Assembly (NCBI GenBank): GCA_016790285.1
Contig: JAEUPJ010000035.1
Span: 37,802-101,801 of the forward strand
Direction: 5' to 3'
DNA length: 64,000 nucleotides
Source: Roseateles sp.
GTDB lineage: Bacteria > Pseudomonadota > Gammaproteobacteria > Burkholderiales > Burkholderiaceae_C
Of this stretch, positions 9,023 to 21,149 are shown one piece after another. Below the pieces are notes generated by a model that worked only from the letters and a program-made list of their open reading frames with translations, had not been told where the DNA came from and did no database searches. Each line of letters opens with the position of its first letter. Positions within the stretch are counted from its first letter, which is position 1. A program made the translations under genes and the position numbers.

Positions 9023-10357
9023 TCAGCCCGCGTCTGCCCGCTGGCCAGGCCACTGGCCCATGCCGCGCGGGATGCGGTGCCTCCACGCACGCGTGGCCAG
9101 GCCCATCAGCAGGACCGCGAAGGCGGCCTGCCCGGCCAGGAAGCCGGCGTCGCGTCGGAGCACCAGGTCCTGCGCGTGCAGCAGCCACAGGACGCCGCCG
9201 AGCGCGGCGGTGATGCCAAGCAGGGCCAGCATCGTCATGACGCTGCGGTTGCTGAGGCCGCGCAGCCAGGCCGCCAGGCCCACGCACAGCGCGGCGTCCA
9301 GGCCCGCCCGGCAGGCCGGGAGCGCCAATGTGGCCACAGGGAGATCCTGCCGCCAGGCGTGAAAGCCGATGACGCCGAGGGTCGTGGCCCACAGGAACAG
9401 GGTGCTGTCCACCAGCATCCGCGCGACCTGGGTGTTCGGCTGCAAGCCGCGCGGGGCCAGCTGCAGCCGCCAATGCGTGACGCGCACCACCAGACCCGTC
9501 ATGGCGTACGTCAGCAGGTAGCCGGCATACAGCGCCAGGTGCAGCAAGGTGCTGCCGGCGATGTCGCGGGCCATCAGCGCCGTCAATGGCCCGGCACCGC
9601 TGAAACCCAGCAGGAGGAACGGGACGTACTGGGCCCACAACCGCTGCGCACCGCCGGTCTCGCTGCCGCGTTGGTCGTCGAAGGCCAGCGTGGCCCAGCG
9701 CCAGCGCGGCATCCCAGCCCCCCGGCGGTGGCGCCAACGCGCCAGCAGCGGCGCCACGCCGGGCCAGCGAGGCTGAAGGCGGTGCGTGGCCCGCCAGACC
9801 CAGGCCAGCATCAGGAGGCCAGCGCCCAGGCTCGCCGCTGCCGGGCCGGTCGCGTCGAGCCAGGCGGATCTCGTGGCCCCCATGGCCAGCGCCGAGCCGG
9901 CCAACACCGGGCCGAGTGCCAGGGCGGCGGCCGGCAGGCTGCCGCTCCAGGCCCAGGCGGCCAGCGTACCGAGCGCTGCCCCCCAGATCGGCAGCGCCAG
10001 CGCCCAGCAGGCCAGGCCCACGGCGCCCATGTCGACGGACCGCGCGGCGACGACAACGGGGCCCACCAGCCCGAGCGCCAGCAGCACCACCGCGTGCTCG
10101 CGCCAGGCGCGGTGCACCTGCCGCGTGAATGTGCGCGGCGCGACCTGATCCCGCCAGATGCGGCTGTCGCGGGCGGCCTGGCTCGCGGGTGCACTGCAGG
10201 CCCCCGCCAGCAGTGCCATCTGCACGAGCAGCAAGGTGGCGAGGATGCCGGGCTCGGGCCGGGTCATGACAGCCCAGATGGCCAGCCCCAGCGACAGGGG
10301 CAGCGGGGCGAACCAGCTCAGGTCCAGCCAGCGCAGCAGTTGGCGCTCGTCTCTCAT
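9023..10357 (-). CDS. polytopic membrane protein, likely ABC permease
   Basis: A 444-residue, very hydrophobic protein with about 11-12 predicted TM segments and no recognised catalytic motif. Its start overlaps the stop of the ATPase gene by 4 bp (ATGA), and both follow a YtrA-type GntR regulator, so it is most probably the membrane half of this ABC transporter. The sequence does not carry a clear ABC-2 permease signature that I can see. The cargo is unknown. YtrA-controlled transporters in other bacteria often answer to cell-wall-active antibiotics, but nothing here proves that. Confidence 0.7.
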   Translation of the reverse strand: MRDERQLLRWLDLSWFAPLPLSLGLAIWAVMTRPEPGILATLLLVQMALLAGACSAPASQAARDSRIWRDQVAPRTFTRQVHRAWREHAVVLLALGLVGPVVVAARSVDMGAVGLACWALALPIWGAALGTLAAWAWSGSLPAAALALGPVLAGSALAMGATRSAWLDATGPAAASLGAGLLMLAWVWRATHRLQPRWPGVAPLLARWRHRRGAGMPRWRWATLAFDDQRGSETGGAQRLWAQYVPFLLLGFSGAGPLTALMARDIAGSTLLHLALYAGYLLTYAMTGLVVRVTHWRLQLAPRGLQPNTQVARMLVDSTLFLWATTLGVIGFHAWRQDLPVATLALPACRAGLDAALCVGLAAWLRGLSNRSVMTMLALLGITAALGGVLWLLHAQDLVLRRDAGFLAGQAAFAVLLMGLATRAWRHRIPRGMGQWPGQRADAG

Positions 10358-11238
10358 GTGTTGAGCACTTCCATCAGGTCTTCCATGCCGAGGGCCTGGT
10401 CAGTGGGCGCAGCCACGGCGCGGCGCGTGTCCACCAGCAGCCGCCCGCCTTGCGCTGCCGACCAATGCAGCTCGCCCGGCTGCAGGGCCGAGGGCCGCTC
10501 GGGGCAGGGCCGCACGCGCAGCGACTCCGTGCACTCGTCCCAGCCCTCGAACAATTGCACCCGCCCTTCACGCAGGAAAAGCACGTGAGTGACGACCCGC
10601 TCCAGGTCGGACAGCAGGTGCGACGAGATCAGCACCGTGCGCGGTGCCTCGCGCTGGCGGGCCGAGAACAACACGCGCATGAAGTCGCGCCGTGCGATCG
10701 GGTCCAGGCTGGCCACGGGCTCGTCCAGCAGCACAAGGTCCGGGTCGTGGGCCAGGGCCAGCACGACGGCGAGCTTCTGCTGGTCGCCCGCGGACAGCGT
10801 TTCGGCATTGCGGCCCATGGGCACCTCCAGCCGGGCGGCGAGGGCCAGGGCCAGGCGGTCGCTGAAGGCCGGGTAGACCTGGGCCATCTGTTCCAGATGC
10901 TCGTACCCGTTCAGGCCTGCGAAAAGGTCGGGTGTCTGGGCGGCATAACCCAGCCGCGCCTTGACCGCATCGGTGAGTGCCGTGCTCGGGCAGCCCAGCA
11001 GCTCGCTGTGGCCTTCGTCGGCGGTCTGCAGCCCGAGCAAGGTGCGCAGCAGCGTGCTCTTGCCAGCGCCGTTGCGCCCCACCAGGCCCACCACCGCGCC
11101 GCTCGGGATGTCCAGGTCGACGCCCTGGAGCACATGCCCGCTGGTGAGCGACCATGTCTCGTAGCGATGCACGGTCAGCGCGTGGGCCTGGATGGCCGGG
11201 GCGCCCGGGGCGCCAGGGGCGTTTTGAGCGGATGTCAC
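10354..11238 (-). CDS. ABC transporter ATP-binding protein
   Basis: A 294-residue ATPase. Walker A is GLVGRNGAGKSTLLRTLLGL and the D-loop/Walker B is DPDLVLLDEPVASLDP. The signature is LSAGDQQKLAV, a slight variant of LSGGQ. The switch His is in ISSHLLSDLERVV. The start is GTG at 11238, overlapping the GntR stop, with GGAGG upstream. A variable C-terminal 60 residues follow the nucleotide-binding domain. It would energise the permease encoded immediately downstream. Confidence 0.93.
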   Translation of the reverse strand: MTSAQNAPGAPGAPAIQAHALTVHRYETWSLTSGHVLQGVDLDIPSGAVVGLVGRNGAGKSTLLRTLLGLQTADEGHSELLGCPSTALTDAVKARLGYAAQTPDLFAGLNGYEHLEQMAQVYPAFSDRLALALAARLEVPMGRNAETLSAGDQQKLAVVLALAHDPDLVLLDEPVASLDPIARRDFMRVLFSARQREAPRTVLISSHLLSDLERVVTHVLFLREGRVQLFEGWDECTESLRVRPCPERPSALQPGELHWSAAQGGRLLVDTRRAVAAPTDQALGMEDLMEVLNT

Positions 11239-11642
11239 CGTGAGTCCTCCTGATCGAGTCGTTGTTGCAGGGCGGCCTGCAGGGCGGTGTCGGGCACGCC
11301 CAGCTGGCGCGCCTGCTGCACGAGGGCGTCCAGGGCCGGCCCCAGCAGCGCCAGGCGGTCGCTCGGCGCCGCATCACCGGCGCGCCGGGCTGCCACGGCC
11401 ATGCCCACGCCACGCCGCCGCTCCAGCACGCCTTCGGCCTCGAGCAGGCTGTAGGCCTTGCTGACCGTCATGGGGTTGATCGCATGGCGCTCCGCCACGG
11501 CGCGCACGCTGGGCAGTTCGTCGCCGGGCTGCCACAGGCCACCAGCCACCAGGCGCTGCACCTGCTCCACCAACTGGCGGTAGAGCGGCGTGCTGCCCTG
11601 CGGGTTCAGCTGGAAGGGGTCGGAGACGGGGCTGGGTGCCAT
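11235..11642 (-). CDS. GntR-family regulator, YtrA-like
   Basis: A 135-residue protein with an N-terminal winged helix (GSTPLYRQLVEQVQRLVAGG, then LPSVRAVAERHAINPMTVSKAYSLLEAEG) and only a short helical C-terminal part. That size and its place ahead of an ABC transporter fit the YtrA subfamily, which binds DNA as a dimer. The start at 11642 is preferred over upstream codons at 11717 because a -35/-10 pair and an operator occupy that space. There is no ribosome site before this ATG, and the -10 box ends 7 bases ahead, so the mRNA is probably leaderless. It likely represses its own operon. Confidence 0.87.
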   Translation of the reverse strand: MAPSPVSDPFQLNPQGSTPLYRQLVEQVQRLVAGGLWQPGDELPSVRAVAERHAINPMTVSKAYSLLEAEGVLERRRGVGMAVAARRAGDAAPSDRLALLGPALDALVQQARQLGVPDTALQAALQQRLDQEDSR

Positions 11643-11649
11643 GCGTATT

Positions 11650-11679
11650 AGTGTATTGCATACACAATACACAAGGCAA
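11650..11679 (-). promoter_or_regulatory. gntR-ABC operon promoter with palindromic operator
   Basis: On the minus strand, TTGCCT (11679-11674), an 18-bp spacer and TACACT (11655-11650) form a promoter. The perfect inverted repeat GTGTATTG-N6-CAATACAC (11651-11672) fills the spacer and most of the -10 box. A YtrA-type repressor bound there would block RNA polymerase. The expected transcription start falls on or next to the gntR ATG at 11642. Confidence 0.75.
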
Positions 11680-11730
11680 TGGCCCGCGCGCAGGCCGCGC
11701 ATCCCCCCGCTCAGCAACGGGGGGGCAGCT

Positions 11731-12561
11731 TCACTCCTGGAAGCCGAAATGCCGCTCGGGCGCCTGCAGCTCCAGGGCGCGGAAGGCCGAGGGCGACATG
11801 CCGGTGAAGTCGCGGAAATCGCGGGCGAGGTGCTGGTGGTCGTGGTAGCCGGCGTCCAGGGCCAGGTCGAGCCAGCGGGCGGCCGGGGCCAGGTTGGCCA
11901 GGCGCACGAGGCGGTCGAAGCGCGCCACGCGACCGAACAGGCGCGGGTTCACGCCCGTACGCGCCGCGAACTGGCGGCGCAGCTGGCGCACATCCAGGCC
12001 GTGGGTGCGTGCCAGGGCGTCCAGGCCCGGGCCGTCGCCCAGCAGCAGCTGGCGCGCGACGAGGTCGGCCGCGGCCAGGGGCTTGCGCGGTGCGAGCAGC
12101 TGCGGCAGCAGCCAGGCCTCGGCGTGGGCGATGAGCTCGCCGGGGTCTTCGTGCTGGGCGAGCCGCTCCACCAGCGCCCGGAACGACGCCGGGAACACGC
12201 CCTCGGCGTCCACCCATTCGTCGGTGAGGCTGTCCAGCGGCAGGCCGGTGAGGCGGTACAGCGCGCCGGGCTCGAACTCGATCTGGTAGACGGAGAAATC
12301 GAGCCCGCCCTGGCGCAGCGTGGCCACGGTGGGCTGGCCGATGAGGGCCGCACGGGGCTTGCGGCGCTGCGGCGACCCCGGGGCGAAGGCCACCTCCTCG
12401 GCGTCCCGCAGGTAGAAGGCCAGGGCCGCCGCAGGCCGCGGCCAGTAGGGCTTGACGGGCACCGTCAGGCCGGCGGCAAAGCGCAGCCGGATCACCTGGT
12501 GCTGCCGCACCCAGCCGCGCAGGGGCGGGCTGGGCGGCGCGAAGTGAAAGACGGGCGACAT
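11731..12561 (-). CDS. AraC-family transcriptional regulator
   Basis: A 276-residue protein. The N-terminal 150 residues form a beta-rich sensor-like domain (LRGWVRQHQVIRLRF, PYWPRPAAALAFYLRD) seen in regulators with a DUF6597-type domain. The C-terminal AraC helix-turn-helix pair covers about 165-265: LDALARTHGLDVRQLRRQFAARTGV and DLALDAGYHDHQHLARDFRDFTGMSPSAFR. The effector is unknown. It is 15 bp downstream of a cupin gene on the same strand and may be co-transcribed with it, and it may control the cupin or the hydrolase nearby. Confidence 0.87.
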   Translation of the reverse strand: MSPVFHFAPPSPPLRGWVRQHQVIRLRFAAGLTVPVKPYWPRPAAALAFYLRDAEEVAFAPGSPQRRKPRAALIGQPTVATLRQGGLDFSVYQIEFEPGALYRLTGLPLDSLTDEWVDAEGVFPASFRALVERLAQHEDPGELIAHAEAWLLPQLLAPRKPLAAADLVARQLLLGDGPGLDALARTHGLDVRQLRRQFAARTGVNPRLFGRVARFDRLVRLANLAPAARWLDLALDAGYHDHQHLARDFRDFTGMSPSAFRALELQAPERHFGFQE

Positions 12562-12576
12562 GCGGTGCGGGCGGGG

Positions 12577-13083
12577 TCAGTCGTCGAGGGGCGGCCCGAC
12601 GATCTCCATGCCGTGCGCGGCGAACAGCGCCTGCGCTGCGTCGGGCGGCGGCGGGCCCGCGAGCCGGGACAGCGCGGCGAAGAAGTCTTCCATGCGCCCC
12701 GCCGGTGTGTACAGGAAACGCAGGCGGCCGGTGGGGCTGAGCTGGCGGAAGGTGTGGGGGACGCCGCGCGGCAGGAAGAGGCTGTCGCCCGTCTTCAGCA
12801 GGTACTGCTCGTCGCCGCACTGGAAGCGGTAGTCGCCTGCCTCGACGATGAACACCTCGTCCTGCTCCGGGTGGCGGTGCAGCGGCGGGCCGCCGGGGGC
12901 TTCGCCGGCCCAGCTCATGACGCTGAGTGCCTGGTCAGTGGCGGCGGCGGGCACGTTGAGCATCCAGCGGTCGGGGCCGACGGGCAGCGGCTGCCCGCCA
13001 TGGCTGTGGCCGGCGGGCACGAGGTGGGCGCGCCGGGGCGCGGTGGCGAGCGAGGCCTGGGGGAGGGGGGTGAGGGCGCTCAT
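12577..13083 (-). CDS. cupin-domain protein
   Basis: A 168-residue single-domain cupin. The motif GGPPLHRHPEQDEVFIVEAGDYRF (metal-ligand His, His, Glu) and the second motif GDSLFLPRGVPHTFRQLS give a complete metal site. It could be a small dioxygenase, an isomerase or a sensor; the sequence alone does not decide. GGAG lies 7 bp before the ATG. It precedes the AraC gene on the same strand with a 15-bp gap. Confidence 0.85.
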   Translation of the reverse strand: MSALTPLPQASLATAPRRAHLVPAGHSHGGQPLPVGPDRWMLNVPAAATDQALSVMSWAGEAPGGPPLHRHPEQDEVFIVEAGDYRFQCGDEQYLLKTGDSLFLPRGVPHTFRQLSPTGRLRFLYTPAGRMEDFFAALSRLAGPPPPDAAQALFAAHGMEIVGPPLDD

Positions 13084-13170
13084 GCGGTCTCCAGGGCGTG
13101 GGGTGCCGCCAGCATGGCAAAAGCCGAGGCGCTGCGCTGGTATGGATCGGACACCGCGGGCCTGCTCGCC

Positions 13171-14247
13171 TCAGCGCGCCAGCGGCAGCACGGCCTGGCG
13201 CAGCAGCTGCAGCTGAGCCTGCAGCAGCGGGCCGTTGGGGTCATGGCCGGCGCGCGGCACCGTCACGAGCTGCTTGCGCGGGGCGGACAGGCGCTCGAAA
13301 TAGGCGCGCGTCACCGCCGGCGGCGTCAGCAGGTCTTCCTCGCCCTGCACGAGGAACACGGGCAGCTGCAGCTGCGTGCGCTGCGCCATCAGGTCCATCT
13401 GCCACAGCATGCCGTCGCCCTTCAGGCCCACGAACTTGAGGAAGGAGAAGTCCTCGCCCGCCTCGTAGGCGGCGGCGTCCTGCGGCCCATCGTAGCCAGG
13501 TGCCGGGCGCCAGGCCGGGCCGGGGTCGGTGCGCCGGGCTTCGTAGCCGCGCAGCAGACGGCGCAGCTTGCCGAAGCTGCGCGGGTCCGTCCACGGCGGT
13601 GCGCCGAGCGCCTGCAGGGTGGCCAGCGCGGGGTTGTCGCCCAGCTCGCGGGCGCGCTGCAGGGCGAGCGTGTAGCTGGCGGCCAGGTCCGCCGGGCCGA
13701 CGAGCTGGGACACGCCGACATAGGCATGGAAGAGGTCGGGCCGCCGCCAGGCCATCTCCACGGCCAGGGCCGAGCCCCAGGAGCTGCCGGTGAGGATGAG
13801 CTTGCGCTGGCCCAGCCGCTCGCGCAGGTGCTCGGCCAGCGCGATGCCGTCCTCGGCCATCAGCGCCAGGGTCAACGGCGTGGCGTCGAACTCGTCGGGC
13901 GCCAACTCACGCACCGGCAGCTGGCGGCCATAGCTGCGCCCGGCGCCGCGCTGGTCCCATTGCACGAGCGTGGCGTGCTGCGACCAGGCGCCGTACAGGC
14001 TCGCGGCAAACGGGCTCAGCGGGTTGCCCGGCCCGCCGTGGATGAAAAGCAGCACGGGCAGCCGGCAGTCGGCACTGTCGACGGTGACCCACTGCTCCAC
14101 GCCGTTCAGGCGCACGAAGCCCTGCTCCTGCAGCGCGCGCCTGCCGTCGGGCCCCGAACGGCACACGGCAGCCGGGGAAGCGGCGTCCGCAGCACCCGCC
14201 AGGCCCGGGGCCGCCAGCAGGGCGGTGGTGAACAGGCGTCGCTGCAT
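13171..14247 (-). CDS. exported alpha/beta hydrolase (prolyl-aminopeptidase-like)
   Basis: A 358-residue protein with a likely signal peptide (MQRRLFTTALLAAPGLAGAADA). The alpha/beta hydrolase signs are FIHGGPGNPLS (oxyanion-hole segment of the S33 peptidase group), WDQRGAGRS, the nucleophile elbow LTGSSWGSALAVE, an acid in GEEDLLTPP and the His in AGHDPNG. This matches S33 aminopeptidase-like hydrolases, probably periplasmic. The natural substrate is unknown. It is transcribed away from the serine protease gene at 14346, with about 98 bp of shared upstream DNA. Confidence 0.82.
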   Translation of the reverse strand: MQRRLFTTALLAAPGLAGAADAASPAAVCRSGPDGRRALQEQGFVRLNGVEQWVTVDSADCRLPVLLFIHGGPGNPLSPFAASLYGAWSQHATLVQWDQRGAGRSYGRQLPVRELAPDEFDATPLTLALMAEDGIALAEHLRERLGQRKLILTGSSWGSALAVEMAWRRPDLFHAYVGVSQLVGPADLAASYTLALQRARELGDNPALATLQALGAPPWTDPRSFGKLRRLLRGYEARRTDPGPAWRPAPGYDGPQDAAAYEAGEDFSFLKFVGLKGDGMLWQMDLMAQRTQLQLPVFLVQGEEDLLTPPAVTRAYFERLSAPRKQLVTVPRAGHDPNGPLLQAQLQLLRQAVLPLAR

Positions 14248-14345
14248 GGGCGGTCTCCAATCATGGGCAGGCGGGGCTCGCCGCAGTGGACATGAGCGTA
14301 TTGCATTAGGCTCGCTTCCCCACCCGAGAGATCCCGCTCACCGCC

Positions 14346-15164
14346 ATGCTGCACCGCTCCCCCGACTGCCTTGCGCCCCAGGCCGACTCGCTGCGCCGGT
14401 GGCGGCGTGGGCTGCTGCTTTCGGCCCTGGTGGCGCTGGCGGGTGGGATGCCACCTGCGTCGGCCGCCCCGTTGCCGGAGCTGATCGCCCAGGCCAAGCG
14501 CTCGGTCGTCGTCGTCGGCAGCTACGGGTTGATGGACAACCCGCGCTTCGGGTTCCGGGCGGCGGGGTTTGCCGTGGGCGACGGGCTGCGCGTGCTCACC
14601 AACGCGCACGTCGTGCCGCCCGAGGAGCCGGGGCGCATTGACCGCAGCATCGCGGTGCAGGTGTGGGAGGGCGAGCAGTGGCGGCTGCGCAGCGCGCGGC
14701 TGCTCGCGCGCGACCTGCGCAACGACCTCGCGCTGCTGGAGATCGACGGCCCGGCCCTGCCGGCGCTGCGCCTGGCCACGCGCGAGGCGGCCGAGGGCAC
14801 GTCGATCGCGCTGATGGGCTTTCCGATCGGCAGCGCGCTGGGCTATGTGCACACGACGCACCGCGGCATCGTGTCGGCCTGGACGGCCATCGCCACGCCG
14901 GCCTCCGACCCCTCGGGCCTGAACCCGCGCGCCGTGCGCCAGCTGCGCGATGGCACCTTCCGCGTGATGCAGCTCGACGCCATTGCCTACCCCGGCAACA
15001 GCGGCGGCCCGGTGCTGGACGTCGACACCGGCGAGGTCGTCGGCATCGTGCAGGGCGGCACCGTCAAGGGCACCAAGGAAGCGGCGCTGAGCGCGCCGAC
15101 CGGCATCACCTATGCCGTGCCGGCCAGCGCGGGCGCGGCACTGCTGGCCGAGCCGCGGCGCTGA
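14346..15164 (+). CDS. exported trypsin-like (S1C) serine protease
   Basis: A 272-residue protein with an N-terminal signal or anchor (about 18-42, LLLSALVALAGG). The catalytic triad can be read as TNAHVV (His), NDLALLEI (Asp) and YPGNSGGPVLD (Ser). It resembles the protease domain of DegP/HtrA enzymes but has no PDZ domain, so it is shorter than those. It probably acts in the periplasm on unfolded or specific proteins. Its stop lies 4 bp from the stop of the convergent amidohydrolase gene. Confidence 0.88.
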   Translation: MLHRSPDCLAPQADSLRRWRRGLLLSALVALAGGMPPASAAPLPELIAQAKRSVVVVGSYGLMDNPRFGFRAAGFAVGDGLRVLTNAHVVPPEEPGRIDRSIAVQVWEGEQWRLRSARLLARDLRNDLALLEIDGPALPALRLATREAAEGTSIALMGFPIGSALGYVHTTHRGIVSAWTAIATPASDPSGLNPRAVRQLRDGTFRVMQLDAIAYPGNSGGPVLDVDTGEVVGIVQGGTVKGTKEAALSAPTGITYAVPASAGAALLAEPRR

Positions 15165-15168
15165 AACG

Positions 15169-16410
15169 TCAGCCCCGGCCCGCCACGCCGAGCATGGCCT
15201 GCAGCAGCACGTTGCAGCCGGCCTCGATGTGCTCGGGCTTGGCGTCCTCGATCTCGTTGTGGCTGATGCCGTCCTTGCAGGGGATGAAGATCATGCCGGC
15301 CGGCGCCAGGCGCGCCATGTAGACGGCGTCGTGCCCCGCGCCCGAGACGGCGGGCATGTTGCTGTAGCCCAGCGCGTCGGCGGCCTTCTGCACGGCGGCG
15401 ATGCAGTCGGGGTGGAAGGGCTGGGCCGGGTAGTGGCTGACGGGCGTGATCTCGATGGTGAGGCCCGAGTCGGCGGCGAGCTTCGCGGCAACCGCGCGGA
15501 TGTCGGCGTCCATGGCCTCGCACAACGCGTCGGTCGCGTTGCGCAGGTCGATGCTGAACTTCACGCGGCCCGGGATGACGTTGCGGCTGTTGGGGTGCAC
15601 CTGCACCATGCCCACGGTGCCCCGGCCATGCGGCGGGTGGCGGTGGGCGCAGGCCACCACTTCCTGCATGAGCTTGGTGGCCACCTGCAAGGCGTCCTTG
15701 CGCAGCGCCATGGGTGTGGGCCCGGCGTGGGCCTCCATGCCGGTCACGACGCAGTCGTACCAGCGGATGCCCAGCACGCCGGTGACGACGCCGATGGTCT
15801 TGTCGTGGTCTTCCAGCACCGGGCCCTGTTCGATGTGGGTCTCGAAGTAGGCGCCGATGGGGTGGTCACCCGGCACCTGCTCGCCGATGTAGCCGATGCG
15901 CTCGAGCTCGCCCTTGACCGTCTTGCCTTCGGTGTCCGTCGCGGCATAGGCGTGCTCCAGCGTGAAGGCCTTGGCGAACACGCCCGAGCCCATCATGACG
16001 GGCACGAAGCGCGAGCCTTCTTCGTTCGTCCAGAAGGCGACCTCGATGGGCGCCTCGGTCTCGATGCCGTGGTCGTTCAGCGTGCGCACGACCTCGATGC
16101 CGGCGAGCACGCCGTAGTTGCCGTCGAACTTGCCGCCGGTGGGCTGGGTGTCGATGTGGCTGCCGGTCATGACGGGCGGCAGGCTGTTGTTGCGGCCCGG
16201 GCGGCGCATGAAGGCGTTGCCGATCTGGTCGATGGTCACCGTCATGCCGGCTTCGCGCGCCCAGCGCGTGACGAGGTCGCGGCCCTGCTTGTCGAGGTCG
16301 GTGAGCGTGAGGCGGCAGACGCCGCCCTTGTCGGTGGCGCCGATCTGGGCGAGCTCCATCAGCGAGGCCCACAGGCGCGGGCCGTTGATGCGCAGGTTCT
16401 TCATGTCCAT
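15169..16410 (-). CDS. M20-family amidohydrolase (N-carbamoyl-beta-alanine amidohydrolase)
   Basis: A 413-residue zinc-dependent hydrolase of the allantoate amidohydrolase/beta-ureidopropionase group. Metal and active-site motifs are GSHIDTQPTGGKFDG, WTNEEGSRF, ETHIEQGPVLE and SGAGHDAVYMA. As the last gene of the pyrimidine operon it most likely hydrolyses N-carbamoyl-beta-alanine to beta-alanine, CO2 and ammonia, the third step of uracil breakdown. By sequence alone allantoate or carbamoyl-amino acids would also be possible; context decides. The ATG at 16410 has GAGG 7 bp ahead; a second ATG lies two codons later. A 118-bp gap with an inverted repeat separates it from the dihydropyrimidinase gene. 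Confidence 0.9.
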   Translation of the reverse strand: MDMKNLRINGPRLWASLMELAQIGATDKGGVCRLTLTDLDKQGRDLVTRWAREAGMTVTIDQIGNAFMRRPGRNNSLPPVMTGSHIDTQPTGGKFDGNYGVLAGIEVVRTLNDHGIETEAPIEVAFWTNEEGSRFVPVMMGSGVFAKAFTLEHAYAATDTEGKTVKGELERIGYIGEQVPGDHPIGAYFETHIEQGPVLEDHDKTIGVVTGVLGIRWYDCVVTGMEAHAGPTPMALRKDALQVATKLMQEVVACAHRHPPHGRGTVGMVQVHPNSRNVIPGRVKFSIDLRNATDALCEAMDADIRAVAAKLAADSGLTIEITPVSHYPAQPFHPDCIAAVQKAADALGYSNMPAVSGAGHDAVYMARLAPAGMIFIPCKDGISHNEIEDAKPEHIEAGCNVLLQAMLGVAGRG

Positions 16411-16433
16411 GGTGCGGTCCTCAACTCAAAACA

Positions 16434-16521
16434 AAGCCACAGAGGCACAGAGGCACAGAGAGATCCCCATGCCGCGAACCGTCCGAGCTTCTCTGTGTCT
16501 CTGTGCCTCTGTGGCTGTGTT
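16434..16521. repeat. CACAGAGGCACAGAG inverted repeat, copy A
   Basis: The left arm (16434-16462) is built of CACAGAGG units, the loop is about 28 bases, and the right arm (16491-16521) is CTCTGTG units ending in GGCTGTGTT. The arms are close to perfect complements, so the operon transcript could fold into a stem of about 28 bp here. It fills the gap between the dihydropyrimidinase and amidohydrolase genes. The same element recurs at 19434-19519 and 21050-21140. Confidence 0.88.
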
Positions 16522-16528
16522 GTCTGGC

Positions 16529-19407
<2,879 letters not shown>

Positions 19408-19433
19408 GGGGCGCTCCGGTCAGAAAGGCAATT

Positions 19434-19519
19434 GCCACAGAGACACAGAGTCACAGAGACAACGCCACGTTGAAGGTCGACCGACCCTCTCTGCGGCTCC
19501 GTGCCTCTGTGGCTGTGTT
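19434..19519. repeat. CACAGAGGCACAGAG inverted repeat, copy B
   Basis: The left arm GCCACAGAGACACAGAGTCA (about 19434-19453) and the right arm CTCTGCGGCTCCGTGCCTCT with GTGGCTGTG (about 19488-19519) flank a roughly 35-base centre. The pairing has more mismatches than copy A, but the outer part is the same. It lies between the mmsA and NCS1 transporter genes. Confidence 0.85.
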
Positions 19520-19525
19520 CTGCAT

Positions 19526-21025
<1,500 letters not shown>

Positions 21026-21049
21026 GGGGTGACCTCGTAGCGCCCAGGA

Positions 21050-21140
21050 ACACAGCCACAGAGGCACAGAGGCACGGAGGAGGTGGTGCTCCTGGCGCCT
21101 TGGTGCTTTCTCTGTGCCTCTGTGTCTCTGTGGCTGTGTT
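21050..21140. repeat. CACAGAGGCACAGAG inverted repeat, copy C
   Basis: The left arm ACACAGCCACAGAGGCACAG (with AGGCACGGAG following, 21050-21079) and the right arm (about 21108-21140, TCTCTGTGCCTCTGTGTCTC then TGTGGCTGTGTT) are strongly complementary around a roughly 28-base centre. It lies between the preA and mmsA genes. Arms read in frame give peptides such as QRHRGTE and LCASVPLWLC, which are translation artefacts. Confidence 0.88.
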
Positions 21141-21149
21141 GCATGGGTT

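Noticed and set aside
11590-14295. Open frame of 901 codons on the plus strand
   Set aside because: Antisense to GntR, AraC, cupin and hydrolase genes, which have conserved motifs on the other strand.
14248-14345. Regulatory dyad between hydrolase and serine protease genes
   Set aside because: No convincing inverted repeat or promoter pair could be seen in this 98-bp gap.
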